Origin: Neobacillus sp. WH10
GTDB taxonomy: Bacteria; Bacillota; Bacilli; Bacillales; Cytobacillaceae
Assembly (NCBI RefSeq): GCF_030123405.1
Contig: NZ_CP126110.1
Location: 1,798,001-1,862,000 of the forward strand
DNA: 64,000 nt
Direction: 5' to 3'
How positions within the stretch are numbered: the first letter of the stretch is position 1; each line of letters opens with the position of its first letter. The notes under the pieces are model-generated. The model was not told the DNA's origin. It searched no databases and was given only the letters and a program-made list of their open reading frames with translations. The translations under genes and the position numbers were made by a program. Of the stretch, positions 51,874 through 61,603 are shown piece after piece.

Positions 51874-52932
51874 ATGAAAAGGCTTGCAAAATGGCGCCTA
51901 ATTTCGTTATTTGCGATCTTAGCGCTTATACTCTCCGGATGTGGTGAACCATTTGTTTCAGCGTTACAGCCAGCCGGTGAAGTTGCAGACATGCAATATG
52001 ATTTAATGAAGTTAAGCACCTTTATAATGGTGGGAGTAATCCTTGTAGTATTGCTCATTTTTGTTATTATATTTGTCCGTTTCAGAAGAAAAGACGACAA
52101 AATACCAAAGCAAGTAGAAGGAAGCCATAAGTTAGAAATTATATGGACTACTATTCCTATTCTGTTACTTCTAATTTTGGCTGTACCAACCGTAGCTGCA
52201 ACATTTAAACTTGCTGATGTTAAAGAAATGGATAAGAAAGACTCAAAAGCGTTAGTTATTAATGTAAGGTCACACTTATATTGGTGGGATTTTGAATATC
52301 CTGGTCAGAAGATTGTGACGAGTCAGGAATTAGTCGTTCCTACGGATGAAAAGGTATATTTTAACCTGAAATCAATGGATGTAAAACATTCATTCTGGAT
52401 TCCGGCTGTCGGCGGAAAATTAGATACCAATACTGATAACATCAACAAATTCTGGCTGGAATTTGATGACAAACGTTCGAATGAAGCAGGAAATCTTTTT
52501 TACGGAAAATGTGCTGAGCTTTGTGGACCATCACATGCTTTGATGGACTTTAAAGTAAAAGCAATGAGTCGTGATAAATTTGATACTTGGGTATCTGCGA
52601 TGCAGGATGTAAAAGAGCCGCAAAAAGCACAAACAGATTTAGCTGCACAAGGGCAGGATATCTTTAATAAAAGCTGTATTGGCTGTCATGCCGTTACACC
52701 TGCTAATAAAATGCCAGAGACAGCACGTCTTGCACCTAATTTAACAAACTTTGGTGATAGGTCCCGTGTTGCAGGTATTTTAGATCACAATAAAGAAGAA
52801 TTGAAAAATTGGGTCAAAAATCCTGAAACATACAAACCAGGCAATCAGATGACTGGTAAATACCAAGATTTGACTGATGCACAGCTTGATGCGTTAGCTG
52901 AGTATCTAATGGGCTTAAAAGTTCAGGAATAA
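51874..52932 (+). CDS. ctaC: cytochrome caa3 oxidase subunit II with fused cytochrome c
   Basis: 352 aa. Lipobox LSGC near the N-terminus, two transmembrane helices, a cupredoxin domain with CuA ligands (HSFWIPAVGGK; CAELCGPSHALM), and a C-terminal c-type heme domain (CIGCHAVTP; axial Met in NQMTGKY). It receives electrons from cytochrome c outside the membrane. TTTGTGAAA just before its GAGGGG could be a ResD box or chance. Confidence 0.96.
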   Translation: MKRLAKWRLISLFAILALILSGCGEPFVSALQPAGEVADMQYDLMKLSTFIMVGVILVVLLIFVIIFVRFRRKDDKIPKQVEGSHKLEIIWTTIPILLLLILAVPTVAATFKLADVKEMDKKDSKALVINVRSHLYWWDFEYPGQKIVTSQELVVPTDEKVYFNLKSMDVKHSFWIPAVGGKLDTNTDNINKFWLEFDDKRSNEAGNLFYGKCAELCGPSHALMDFKVKAMSRDKFDTWVSAMQDVKEPQKAQTDLAAQGQDIFNKSCIGCHAVTPANKMPETARLAPNLTNFGDRSRVAGILDHNKEELKNWVKNPETYKPGNQMTGKYQDLTDAQLDALAEYLMGLKVQE

Positions 52933-52961
52933 GGGGAATTGGTTGAAAGGGAGGTAAAATT

Positions 52962-54824
52962 GTGAGTACCATTGCTCAAAAAAAGGGATTTGGCGCAACA
53001 TTGTGGGACTTTTTAACAACAGTAGACCATAAAAAAATCGCCATCCTATATCTGATTGCAGGTGGAATTTTCTTCTTAATGGGCGGACTTGAGGCAGTTT
53101 TTATCCGCATCCAACTTGCAGTACCAAATAATGATTTTGTCAGTGCAGGCGCGTTTAATGAAATTATTACCATGCACGGAACGACCATGATTTTCTTAGC
53201 TGCCATGCCGCTTCTTTTTGCTTTTATGAATGCGGTTATGCCATTACAAATTGGTGCACGTGACGTTGCATTTCCATTTCTTAATTCTTTAGGCTTTTGG
53301 TTATTCTTTTTTGGAGGAGTGTTTCTAAACCTTTCATGGTTTACCGGTGCTCCTGATGCAGGGTGGACTTCCTATGCTTCGCTTTCACTTCACTCAAAAG
53401 GACACGGAATTGATTTTTATGTATTAGGATTACAGATTTCCGGTTTAGGTACATTAATCGGGGGGATCAACTTCCTAGTTACGATTATAAATATGCGTGC
53501 CCCTGGAATGACGTATATGAGGATGCCGTTGTTTACATGGTCAACATTTGTTGCATCCGCCATGATTTTATTCGCATTCCCTCCACTTACAGTTGGTCTT
53601 ACGCTAATGATGTTTGACCGGTTGTTTGGAGCTAATTTCTTTGATATTACAATGGGTGGTAATACGGTTATTTGGGAGCATCTTTTCTGGATTTTCGGTC
53701 ACCCTGAAGTTTATATCTTGATACTTCCGGCATTTGGTATTTTTTCAGAAATCTTTTCACTTTTCTCGAGAAAACGTCTATTCGGTTATTCTTCAATGGT
53801 TTTCGCGACCGTATTGATTGGTTTCTTAGGCTTCATGGTCTGGGCACACCATATGTTCACAACTGGTTTAGGACCTGTTGCAAATGCGATTTTCGCTGTC
53901 GCAACAATGGCAATTGGGGTTCCAACCGGAATTAAGATTTTTAACTGGCTGTTTACCATGTGGGGCGGCAGTGTTAAATTCACCACTCCAATGTATTATG
54001 CATTCGGATTTATTCCGTCTTTCGTAATGGGTGGTGTTACCGGCGTAATGGTTGCTACAGCGGCAGCGGACTATCAGTATCATGATACTTACTTTGTCGT
54101 TGCTCACTTCCACTATGTAATTGTCGGTGGGGTTGTATTGGCCATTCTTGCTGCGACCCATCTATGGTGGCCAAAAATGTTTGGTACAATGTTAAATGAA
54201 ACATTAGGAAAAATTACCTTTTGGTTTTTCTTCATTGGTTTCCATTTAACATTCTTTATCCAGCATTTCTTAGGTCTTTGGGGAATGCCGCGCCGCGTCT
54301 TCACTTTCCTTCCAGGTCAAGGGTATGACGCTGCGAACATGATCAGTTCGGTTGGTGCTGCATTTATGTCCATTGGTGTTCTTGTTTTGCTTTATAACAT
54401 TATTATGACTTCTGTAAAAAATGTTAAAGTTGGTAATGACCCATGGGGAGACGGACGAACTCTTGAATGGTCGATTCCATCACCGCCGCCATTCTATAAC
54501 TTTAAACAACTTCCACTTGTTCGTGGCTTAGATGCTCTTTGGTTGGAAAAAATGGAAGGTAAAAAAGGCATGACACCTGCTGAACCACTTGGTGACATCC
54601 ATATGCCGAATTCATCCTTCATTCCATTCATGATTTCACTTGGCTTGTTCATTGCCGCTTTTGGTGCAATGTATCATGTTGACAAGGTAGCATGGGCACT
54701 TCCAGTCATGATTTTTGGATTACTTGTAACATTTGGTTCCATGTTCGTAAGATCGGTAAAAGACGATCACGGTTTCCATATTCATAAAGAAGAATTACAA
54801 GAAGAAAAGGGGGCTAAGGCATAA
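52962..54824 (+). CDS. ctaD: cytochrome caa3 oxidase subunit I
   Basis: 620 aa heme-copper oxidase. CuB and heme ligands are present: HGTTMIF, WIFGHPEVYILILPAFG with the cross-linked His-Tyr, WAHHMFTTG, and VVAHFHYVIVGG. It pumps protons while reducing oxygen. GTG start after GGGAGG. Its stop overlaps the ctaE start by one base. Confidence 0.98.
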   Translation: MSTIAQKKGFGATLWDFLTTVDHKKIAILYLIAGGIFFLMGGLEAVFIRIQLAVPNNDFVSAGAFNEIITMHGTTMIFLAAMPLLFAFMNAVMPLQIGARDVAFPFLNSLGFWLFFFGGVFLNLSWFTGAPDAGWTSYASLSLHSKGHGIDFYVLGLQISGLGTLIGGINFLVTIINMRAPGMTYMRMPLFTWSTFVASAMILFAFPPLTVGLTLMMFDRLFGANFFDITMGGNTVIWEHLFWIFGHPEVYILILPAFGIFSEIFSLFSRKRLFGYSSMVFATVLIGFLGFMVWAHHMFTTGLGPVANAIFAVATMAIGVPTGIKIFNWLFTMWGGSVKFTTPMYYAFGFIPSFVMGGVTGVMVATAAADYQYHDTYFVVAHFHYVIVGGVVLAILAATHLWWPKMFGTMLNETLGKITFWFFFIGFHLTFFIQHFLGLWGMPRRVFTFLPGQGYDAANMISSVGAAFMSIGVLVLLYNIIMTSVKNVKVGNDPWGDGRTLEWSIPSPPPFYNFKQLPLVRGLDALWLEKMEGKKGMTPAEPLGDIHMPNSSFIPFMISLGLFIAAFGAMYHVDKVAWALPVMIFGLLVTFGSMFVRSVKDDHGFHIHKEELQEEKGAKA

Positions 54825-55453
54825 TGCACGTTGAAGAGAAAATGACGTATGAAACATGGCCTGCGGCGCCGGAGAAATCCACCCTTGAATCAAAAAATAA
54901 ATTTTTAGGATTTTGGTTATTCTTAGGGGGAGAGACAGTTCTTTTTGCTACTCTCTTTGCTACCTATCTTGCCTTAAAAGATAAGGTGCCAAATACAAGT
55001 CAGCATTTGGCAAAAGATTTGTTTGAATTGCCGCTTACATTTGTGGCAACGATGCTGTTATTAACAAGTTCGTTGACAAGTGTATATGCTATGTATCATA
55101 TGAAAAACTTTGCCTTTAAGAAAATGATGTTATGGCTTGGACTTACAGTACTATTAGGTGCTGCATTCTTAGGGCTAGAGGTTTATGAATTCAACCATTA
55201 TGTTCACAAATTTCATCATACCTTTACCAGTAGTGCGTTTGGTTCTGCCTTCTATACACTAGTGGGTTTCCATGGTGCGCACGTTGCGTTTGGGTTATGT
55301 TGGATTTTAACATTAATGATTCGTAACTCTAAACGGGGTCTAAACCTTTACAATGCACCAAAGTTTTATGTTGCAAGCCTTTATTGGCACTTCATTGATG
55401 TTGTATGGGTATTCATCTTTACTGTAGTATATTTAATGGGGATGGTGGGATAA
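54824..55453 (+). CDS. ctaE: cytochrome caa3 oxidase subunit III
   Basis: 209 aa with five transmembrane helices. Subunit III signatures are GFWLFLGGETVLFATLFATY, LGLEVYEF, FYTLVGFHGAHVAFGL and YWHFIDVVWVFIF. It starts in the last base of the ctaD stop codon (TAATG), so it is translationally coupled. Confidence 0.97.
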   Translation: MHVEEKMTYETWPAAPEKSTLESKNKFLGFWLFLGGETVLFATLFATYLALKDKVPNTSQHLAKDLFELPLTFVATMLLLTSSLTSVYAMYHMKNFAFKKMMLWLGLTVLLGAAFLGLEVYEFNHYVHKFHHTFTSSAFGSAFYTLVGFHGAHVAFGLCWILTLMIRNSKRGLNLYNAPKFYVASLYWHFIDVVWVFIFTVVYLMGMVG

Positions 55454-55454
55454 A

Positions 55455-55790
55455 ATGACAAATCAGCCATTAAGCTCAAGCAACCCAAGAGTCGATATTG
55501 AATATCGCCGCAGAAAGAGCGCGGAGGAAATGCGCTATCAAGTTATTTCCTTTACGTTGATGATTTTCTTAACATTAGTGGCATTTGCAGCAGTAGCAAT
55601 GAAAGGATTTACTGAATGGTTTACAGTACCGTTTATTCTCCTATTAGCTGCGGTCCAAGTAGTATTTCAATTATTTTACTTCATGCATATGAGTCATAAA
55701 GGCCATGAAGCTCCAACACTGTTTCTGTTTTCCGGATTGTTTGTTGGATTAACTGGAATATTGGCGTTTCTTACCATTGTCTGGTGGTAA
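55455..55790 (+). CDS. ctaF: cytochrome caa3 oxidase subunit IV
   Basis: 111 aa with three transmembrane helices; FQLFYFMHMSHKGHE is the subunit IV signature. The start lies one base after the ctaE stop, with GGTGGGAT as ribosome binding site. A strong terminator follows, separating ctaG. Confidence 0.95.
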   Translation: MTNQPLSSSNPRVDIEYRRRKSAEEMRYQVISFTLMIFLTLVAFAAVAMKGFTEWFTVPFILLLAAVQVVFQLFYFMHMSHKGHEAPTLFLFSGLFVGLTGILAFLTIVWW

Positions 55791-55800
55791 TGTTAAAGAA

Positions 55801-55832
55801 AGAAAATCGGCTTAAAGCCGATTTTCTTTTTA
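55801..55832 (+). terminator. ctaF terminator
   Basis: AGAAAATCGGCTT/AAGCCGATTTTCT with T-run. Confidence 0.88.
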
Positions 55833-55940
55833 AGTATAGAAAACAATAGTCTATTTGTAATTCGATTTTTTGCATTCGAATTTTTCTATGGCTATAATAA
55901 AGATAAGATTTCTTTTACTATATATTGAGGTGATATCAAG

Positions 55941-56849
55941 GTGCTTACATTAGATATATTTGGTTTTAAAGCCCTTTGGAGCCCGTACTTTTTGCTAATC
56001 TTACTTGCACTGACTGCTGCCTATTTTCTAATTACCATTACATTTAGATCAAAGTTTCAGGATAGTGAACCACTAAAAGGAAAACAAGCTGCGTTATTTT
56101 TGACAGCAATGATATTATTGTATGCGATTAAAGGTTCACCACTTGATTTAATGGGACATCTAATGTTTTATATCCATGGGATTACGATGGTTATTTTAGT
56201 ATTACTGATTCCTCCACTGTTTATTTTGTCGATCCCACAGTGGTTGTGGAGAAGCATACTTCAAATAAAGATGATCAAACCTATATTTAAGCTTTTTACA
56301 AAACCTGTTATTGCATTACTCTTATTTAACGGTTTCTTTTCCTTTTACCATATCCCAATCATTTTTGATCAGGTCATGCAAAATCGGTTTTACCATGGCG
56401 GGTACTCGATTCTTTTATTCGTTTTATCCGTATTTATGTGGTGGTCATTAATCAGTCCGCTTTCGGAGTATCAACCATTAAGTGGGATTAAAAAAGTAGC
56501 ATACCTATTTGCAAATAGTATGTTAATTACACCTGCATGTGCTCTGATTATTTTTTCAGATTCTTCATTATATGCAACTTACCATGACCCGGAAATTTGG
56601 GGAAAAGTAATGAGTCTATGTGTAGGACCCTCCATATTTTCAAATTTAAACTTAAGTGGACCGGAGTTATTTAGCTCGATGTCATTGGTTGATGACCAAC
56701 GGCTGGGCGGTGTAGTGATGAAAATTATTCAGGAAGTCATTTATGCTGTTATTTTATCTCAGGTATTTTTTGAATGGTATCGTAAAGATCAAGAAGAATC
56801 TGAACGTGAAATGAAGAAGCAAATCTTAAATCCTAATCTTGTTGAATAA
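55941..56849 (+). CDS. ctaG: oxidase assembly protein CtaG (Caa3_CtaG)
   Basis: 302 aa with seven or more hydrophobic segments. HLMFYIHGIT (about 73), NGFFSFYHIP and FMWWSLISPL are features of the Bacillus Caa3_CtaG family, needed for CuB assembly in caa3 oxidase (established in B. subtilis). It is unrelated to the CtaG of proteobacteria. GTG start after GAGGTGAT. Confidence 0.93.
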   Translation: MLTLDIFGFKALWSPYFLLILLALTAAYFLITITFRSKFQDSEPLKGKQAALFLTAMILLYAIKGSPLDLMGHLMFYIHGITMVILVLLIPPLFILSIPQWLWRSILQIKMIKPIFKLFTKPVIALLLFNGFFSFYHIPIIFDQVMQNRFYHGGYSILLFVLSVFMWWSLISPLSEYQPLSGIKKVAYLFANSMLITPACALIIFSDSSLYATYHDPEIWGKVMSLCVGPSIFSNLNLSGPELFSSMSLVDDQRLGGVVMKIIQEVIYAVILSQVFFEWYRKDQEESEREMKKQILNPNLVE

Positions 56850-56850
56850 A

Positions 56851-56876
56851 CTCCCATTCAATGGGAGATTTTTTTT
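56851..56876 (+). terminator. ctaG terminator
   Basis: CTCCCAT/ATGGGAG with a TCA loop and eight T. Confidence 0.88.
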
Positions 56877-56999
56877 GCCAAGATTGGGTTGTGAGTCGAA
56901 ACACAAGATAGTTTTTTATTAAATTGCTAGTATTATTTGAAATGGAAAGGGAACTACACTAAAATGAGGATAGAATATTTGAAAAGAGAGGACTTATGA

Positions 57000-57464
57000 A
57001 TGAATTCATTACCGATTTTACCTACAATCAGTACTTCTTTTATTGTTTTAAGCGCAATTACAGTTGCGATTGGCTGGTGGCAAATAAAACAAAGAAAAAT
57101 TGAAGCCCACAAAAAGACGATGTTTGTTGCCGGGGTTTTTGCACTTATCTTTTTTATTATTTATGCTTCACGGACAATTTTTATTGGGAATACTTCTTTT
57201 GGCGGACCAGAAGAGATAAAAATTTATTACACAATATTTTTGGTTTTTCATATCACTTTAGCAACAATCGGGGCGGTATTCGGGATTGTTTCTATATTAA
57301 CAGGTTATAAGAATAATCTTTCAGTCCATCGTAAGCTTGGGCCTATAACCAGTATCATTTGGTTCTTTACTGCAATTACAGGAGTAGCGGTCTATCTTTT
57401 ATTGTATGTTTTTTATCGTGGTGGCGAGACAACTTCGCTGATCAAAGCGATTCTTGGTCTCTAA
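57000..57464 (+). CDS. ctaM: CtaM/YozB-like DUF420 membrane protein
   Basis: 154 aa with four transmembrane helices. IEAHKKTMFVAG and FHITLATIG plus SVHRKLGPITSIIWFFTAITG are typical of DUF420, with conserved His residues. In S. aureus CtaM is needed for assembly of a heme A-containing oxidase. In B. subtilis the homolog (YozB) is elsewhere; here it stands beside ctaG, supporting the role. Confidence 0.87.
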   Translation: MNSLPILPTISTSFIVLSAITVAIGWWQIKQRKIEAHKKTMFVAGVFALIFFIIYASRTIFIGNTSFGGPEEIKIYYTIFLVFHITLATIGAVFGIVSILTGYKNNLSVHRKLGPITSIIWFFTAITGVAVYLLLYVFYRGGETTSLIKAILGL

Positions 57465-57585
57465 CATAGGATCCTTTAAGAAAATAATCCTGCAGATTAG
57501 AAAAGTTGGAAATTCAAAGATTACTAATTAGTGGAAATAGCATGTTTTTCATTTTTTATGATTATTTTCAAAAAATGCAAAAGGA

Positions 57586-57618
57586 AGAGCGCGCGGATCA
57601 AAATCCGTGCGCCCTTTT
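57586..57618 (-). terminator. ylbA terminator
   Basis: GGGCGCACGGAT/ATCCGCGCGCTC on the minus strand, T-rich tail. Confidence 0.75.
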
Positions 57619-57626
57619 ATTCTGAA

Positions 57627-57986
57627 TTATAATGCAAATTTACTAGCTTCTTCTTTTACCGTTTCGAGGATCTTTTTGCATTGATTCACTAGGGAAGCTG
57701 GGAAGTTCTCTCCTTCGCCATACTCGACGCCATGTGGATAATAGTGTTTACCTAAAATTGGTGTCATCAATTGAATGGTTGCTTTAAATGTATCGACGTC
57801 ACCTTCAATCGAATAACCTTGGACACGAAGGTAAAATACCCCTTCTTTTAATTCAAATTTGCGGTCATATGTAACACGTTCGTAATCCCATTGTCCTGCA
57901 CGAATCAAACCATGATCATGCATAAACTCATCTAAACGGTTCAAATCCGCTTTTAATTTTTCAATTCCAGTATTCTCGAATTTCAT
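57627..57986 (-). CDS. ylbA: YugN-like family protein (YlbA position)
   Basis: 119 aa soluble protein with LNRLDEFMHDHGLIRAGQWD and VFYLRVQGYSIEGDVD; the YugN family of Bacillales, function unknown. AGGAGGG ribosome binding site. Strand and place between the cta block and the CBS gene match ylbA, from which the symbol comes. Confidence 0.82.
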   Translation of the reverse strand: MKFENTGIEKLKADLNRLDEFMHDHGLIRAGQWDYERVTYDRKFELKEGVFYLRVQGYSIEGDVDTFKATIQLMTPILGKHYYPHGVEYGEGENFPASLVNQCKKILETVKEEASKFAL

Positions 57987-58173
57987 TATTAATCCCTCCT
58001 AAAAAAGATTACCTTACCCCTATGTTTTCGATAATGGTATTACAGCAAGTATAATTCATTATAATAATAGTTGAAAATGTTTCAACTTGCAATGAATAGA
58101 TTAATCGAATAAAACAATCACGCATTGAAAACCATAATAATGTTTACTGAAAAAAACATTGGAGGTTAAAAGC

Positions 58174-58608
58174 ATGGAAGAAATACGTGATATTATGACA
58201 GAAAATGTAGAAAGTTGTACATTATTAGATAATATGTTTGAGGTTGCAGTAAAAATGAAGGATCTTAATGTTGGAGCTATTCCAATTGTCGATCAGGAAA
58301 AGGTTGTCGGCATGATTACAGACAGAGATATTGTAATCAGAGGAGTGGCTGAAAAACATCCTGGTTCAACTAAAGTTGAAGATATTATGAGTAAGACACT
58401 GGTAACTGTCACCCCAGACACTTCTAGTAAGGAAGCAGCAAAGTTAATGGCTGAGCATCAAATTCGCCGTTTACCTGTAGTAGACAATGGAAAGTTAATA
58501 GGTATCGTTTCACTTGGTGATTTTGCAATCCGCGAATTAACGGATGACCAGGCAAAGAAGGCATTGACAGAAATTTCCGAGCAGAACTATAATGGTGTGC
58601 AACACTAG
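58174..58608 (+). CDS. ylbB: CBS-domain protein YlbB
   Basis: 144 aa formed by two CBS motifs (about 5-60 and 70-125) with the repeated GxIVGMITDRDIVIRG / GKLIGIVSLGDFAIRE pattern. Probably a nucleotide-sensing stress protein; the ligand is unknown. ATG 58174 follows TTGGAGG; the in-frame ATG 15 bases upstream overlaps that site. Confidence 0.88.
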   Translation: MEEIRDIMTENVESCTLLDNMFEVAVKMKDLNVGAIPIVDQEKVVGMITDRDIVIRGVAEKHPGSTKVEDIMSKTLVTVTPDTSSKEAAKLMAEHQIRRLPVVDNGKLIGIVSLGDFAIRELTDDQAKKALTEISEQNYNGVQH

Positions 58609-58640
58609 TATAATTATATAAATATTAACATTTTTTCAAT

Positions 58641-58670
58641 AAAACAGGTACAGACAGTACCTGTTTTATT
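58641..58670 (+). terminator. ylbB terminator
   Basis: AAAACAGGTAC/GTACCTGTTTT with a five-base loop. Confidence 0.82.
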
Positions 58671-58785
58671 TACATTTTGTTAATTATAAGACATTTATGA
58701 TAATGCCACTTACTAATCTGGACATAGGTGATATAATTAATTTATTCCATTTATATAATGATAGAAAAAGTAATAGAGAGGGTGA

Positions 58786-59865
58786 ATGCCTCTGCGTACT
58801 CTTTTTAGAATTCTGATACTTTCAGTTGTTTTTTTAACAATTGGTTTTTATGTTAGCATAAATGAAAAAAATGATAGTAATATTTTGATTAAAGAAGATC
58901 ATTCCTTAGAAATGAAACAATCTTTGCCTCAGGGTCCTAATAATCAGACAGTAAATAAAACATCCTTAGAAAAACCAAAAGAAGGGTTAGCTTTATTGAT
59001 TGGTCAAGATGTTACTGTGTTAGAAAAGGAATTGGGAACCCCCGAAAGAATCGATGAATCAATGTATGGCTATCAGTGGTATATTTATAATCAGAATTAT
59101 AACCGGTACTTACAGGTAGGTGTCGAAAATAATCAGGTCGTGACAATTTTTGCGATTGGTGAAACTCTAGATATTTCTCCGTTTGAAATCGGTCAGCCGG
59201 TAGAGGAAATTTTTAATACGCAATTTTTTGATACAAATTTTAATTTAGAAGTAAACGGAAATTCCTACAGATTTGAACTGAATGATACCGATTTGAATAT
59301 TCGCCCATTGGTTAAAATAGGGGATATTTATGTCCAACTCTATATCGATAAGTTTACTGGCAACCTATCAAGTGTCCGCTTCATGAGTGCAGAAACACTA
59401 ATTAAACAACGTCCGTACGAACTTGTTTATAGTGGAGATTTGATTAATGCAGATGAACCTAATGAGGATGCATGGAAATTGATTGAAAAAGGTATGGCTC
59501 AGCAGATTTTTGATATCACTAATGTCTTACGAGTTAAGAATAAAATAAAACCGTTAATCTGGGATGAGATGACAGCTGAAGCTGCTTACGGGCATAGTAA
59601 GGATATGGCTGAAAATAATGATTTTTCCCATACGTCTAAGAAATATGGCGACCTGACTAATCGATTAAAAACAGCAGAAGTCGCCTACCTTGCTGCAGGT
59701 GAAAATATTGCAGCAAATTATACTGATGGCCCAGCCGTTGTGGTGGGGTGGCTAAATAGTAAGGGGCACAGAGAAACGTTATTAAATAAAGATTATACTC
59801 ATCTTGGTGTCGGGGTATATCAAAAATATTATACTCAAAATTTTATCCAAAAAACAGAACAATAA
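58786..59865 (+). CDS. ylbC: CAP-domain protein YlbC
   Basis: 359 aa. N-terminal signal anchor (residues 6-24), a CAP-associated N domain (about 65-210, LLIGQDVTVLEKELGTPERI), then an SCP/CAP domain (about 230-350) with HSKDMAENNDFSHTSK, GENIAAN and GHRETLLNKDYTHLGVG, which carry the conserved His/Glu residues. Probably extracytoplasmic. An in-frame stop directly precedes the start, which has AGAGAGGG upstream. Function unknown. Confidence 0.9.
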   Translation: MPLRTLFRILILSVVFLTIGFYVSINEKNDSNILIKEDHSLEMKQSLPQGPNNQTVNKTSLEKPKEGLALLIGQDVTVLEKELGTPERIDESMYGYQWYIYNQNYNRYLQVGVENNQVVTIFAIGETLDISPFEIGQPVEEIFNTQFFDTNFNLEVNGNSYRFELNDTDLNIRPLVKIGDIYVQLYIDKFTGNLSSVRFMSAETLIKQRPYELVYSGDLINADEPNEDAWKLIEKGMAQQIFDITNVLRVKNKIKPLIWDEMTAEAAYGHSKDMAENNDFSHTSKKYGDLTNRLKTAEVAYLAAGENIAANYTDGPAVVVGWLNSKGHRETLLNKDYTHLGVGVYQKYYTQNFIQKTEQ

Positions 59866-59903
59866 AGAATAGATAGCACCTCTTGGTGTCAGATTTAGAT
59901 AAG

Positions 59904-59933
59904 AAAAAAGGTGATTACAGTATCACCTTTTTT
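59904..59933. terminator. terminator between ylbC and the convergent 59923 gene
   Basis: AAAAAAGGTGAT/ATCACCTTTTTT with a six-base loop; overlaps the 3' end of the minus-strand gene. Confidence 0.88.
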
Positions 59934-60282
59934 CAATTTCATAATGACTAAATAAAAATTTGCTGCCTTCCCAGCTTCCGTACGCACGAATAATCTCACC
60001 AACAGTAAAAGTATCTATTTTCACGTTTTTAGTAATAGGATTCACCTTTTTGGCGGTGATTAATCTTGATGCAGTTTGAAGCTTTAGTGTTTGTACATAC
60101 ATGTATCGGTGGTAATAAAAGCGCTGTTTTTCTTCAGTAATACTCTTAATTTCTCCAGTTATTACAGTCTCTTGCCGAACATTTCTAGCATCAAGCCATT
60201 TAACGTCCTGTTCCTTCATCTCTTTTCTTGTTAGCCAAAAAAAGTATAAGCAAATAATTGGGATGACAATGGCGGTAACCAT
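59923..60282 (-). CDS. membrane-anchored protein of unknown function
   Basis: 119 aa. One N-terminal transmembrane helix (VTAIVIPIICLYFFWL) and a soluble beta-rich remainder with two repeated basic patches. The Shine-Dalgarno (GGGGGCG) is about 12 bases away, so the start is uncertain. It lies 22 bases after the thioesterase gene on the same strand, likely one transcript. No family recognised. Confidence 0.65.
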   Translation of the reverse strand: MVTAIVIPIICLYFFWLTRKEMKEQDVKWLDARNVRQETVITGEIKSITEEKQRFYYHRYMYVQTLKLQTASRLITAKKVNPITKNVKIDTFTVGEIIRAYGSWEGSKFLFSHYEIEKR

Positions 60283-60304
60283 TTTGATTAAACGCCCCCA
60301 TTTA

Positions 60305-60787
60305 TTATTTTTTTATGATAAAAAAAGTTCCTGTCGCATAAGCGATTTTTTTTCCGTCACTACGGAATGCTTCTCCAGATATAACCATTGTTTTGCTGCC
60401 TTTATGAACAATATCTGCTTTACATCGAAGTGTTTCTCCGATTCCTGGAGCGATATAATGAATATTAAGCTGATTTGTTACAGCTCCAAATCCCTCTGGA
60501 AGTAGTTGATTGGCTAAGACACCCATGGCCGTATCGAGAACCGTTGCGGTGATCCCGCCGTGAACAATATCTAGATTATTATTAATAATGGGAGTAATAG
60601 GAATGGTAATTTCGCAGGAATTTTGGTCAAAATTTCTTTCCATATGAAGAATTCCATCAATAAAAGTGCTCCTGTTTCGCTTAATCTTTCTTTGGACGCC
60701 ATCTAATAGGCTGGCAATGGCCTGTAAGTCTGTTTCTGACCCAGTTTCAAGACATGATTCTAATAATTGACGCAATTCGTCTTTCAT
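60305..60787 (-). CDS. PaaI-type hotdog thioesterase
   Basis: 160 aa. The core DIVHGGITATVLDTAMGVLA is the PaaI/YdiI acyl-CoA thioesterase active-site helix, followed by TNQLNIHYIAPG and SGEAFRSDGKKIAYATGTF. Hydrolyses an acyl-CoA of unknown identity. The N-terminal 40 residues are an extra helical extension. GAGGTATA ribosome binding site. Confidence 0.87.
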   Translation of the reverse strand: MKDELRQLLESCLETGSETDLQAIASLLDGVQRKIKRNRSTFIDGILHMERNFDQNSCEITIPITPIINNNLDIVHGGITATVLDTAMGVLANQLLPEGFGAVTNQLNIHYIAPGIGETLRCKADIVHKGSKTMVISGEAFRSDGKKIAYATGTFFIIKK

Positions 60788-60935
60788 AATTATACCTCTT
60801 TCATTACGTGTTCTGTTGACATCTTACCACTTAGAAGCATAATAATAAAATATTTCATACTGATTTGATTTTTCACATTTCACTTTTTGCTACATATTGT
60901 ATTATTGTCGATCAATATGGGCAGAGGTGAGAATA

Positions 60936-61340
60936 ATGACGCAAAAAAAACTGAATCCTTCCGTGCTCAAATTCAAAGAATTTGTAAAAAATAATCCGAA
61001 AATCATCAAAGAGGTTCGGAATGGGAAGGCAACCTTACAAGAATTATATGAGGATTGGTACTTATTAGGGGAAGAGGATAAACGCTGGGACGACATCGGT
61101 TCTGAAAATGATTCAGAACCTGAAACAAATAATGAGTCCAAGGGGGATTGGATGTCTAATATTATGGGTATGGTCAAAAAAATAGATCCAAATCAAATGC
61201 AAAATCATATTAATAACTTAAGTCAGGCATTAGGAGCGATTCAGGGCGTTATTTCACAATTTCAAGGTGGTAATGCTGCTTCAGGATCGGTAAAGCCACA
61301 AGAAGGCCCAAAACATCCTTTTTCATTTCGAAAAGACTAA
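60936..61340 (+). CDS. ylbD: YlbD-like spore coat protein
   Basis: 134 aa: LKFKEFVKNNPKIIKEVRNG and the LYEDWYLLGEEDKRW motif define the YlbD coat family. The C-terminal half is Gln/Asn/Gly-rich. ATG 60936 is placed by AGAGGTGA. In B. subtilis it is a spore coat protein, so sigma-E or sigma-K expression is expected. ylbE follows 19 bases later. Confidence 0.9.
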   Translation: MTQKKLNPSVLKFKEFVKNNPKIIKEVRNGKATLQELYEDWYLLGEEDKRWDDIGSENDSEPETNNESKGDWMSNIMGMVKKIDPNQMQNHINNLSQALGAIQGVISQFQGGNAASGSVKPQEGPKHPFSFRKD

Positions 61341-61359
61341 CGGAAAGGAAGAATGAACA

Positions 61360-61599
61360 ATGAGAAAAGAGGTACTAGACTATTTAGAACGTCAAAAGGA
61401 TCTAAAGCAATTTGTTCGAGAACAGCCGCTATGGTATCGGAAACTGACAAGAAATCCTGAAGCTTTACAGTCGCTTGAAATAGCGTCGTTACACTATTAT
61501 AAAAAGACATTACCTGATCAGGTTGAAAAATTTTCCAATAGCGTCCAAATGGCCTCTATGATGTACAATATGTTTCAAGCAATGAAAACACAAAGTTAA
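61360..61599 (+). CDS. ylbE: YlbE-like protein
   Basis: 79 aa, helical: LKQFVREQPLWYRKLTRNPEAL is the YlbE family signature. Function unknown; linked to ylbD and ended by a strong terminator, so ylbD-ylbE form one unit. Ribosome binding site GGAAAGGAAG. Confidence 0.9.
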   Translation: MRKEVLDYLERQKDLKQFVREQPLWYRKLTRNPEALQSLEIASLHYYKKTLPDQVEKFSNSVQMASMMYNMFQAMKTQS

Positions 61600-61603
61600 C
61601 TAA

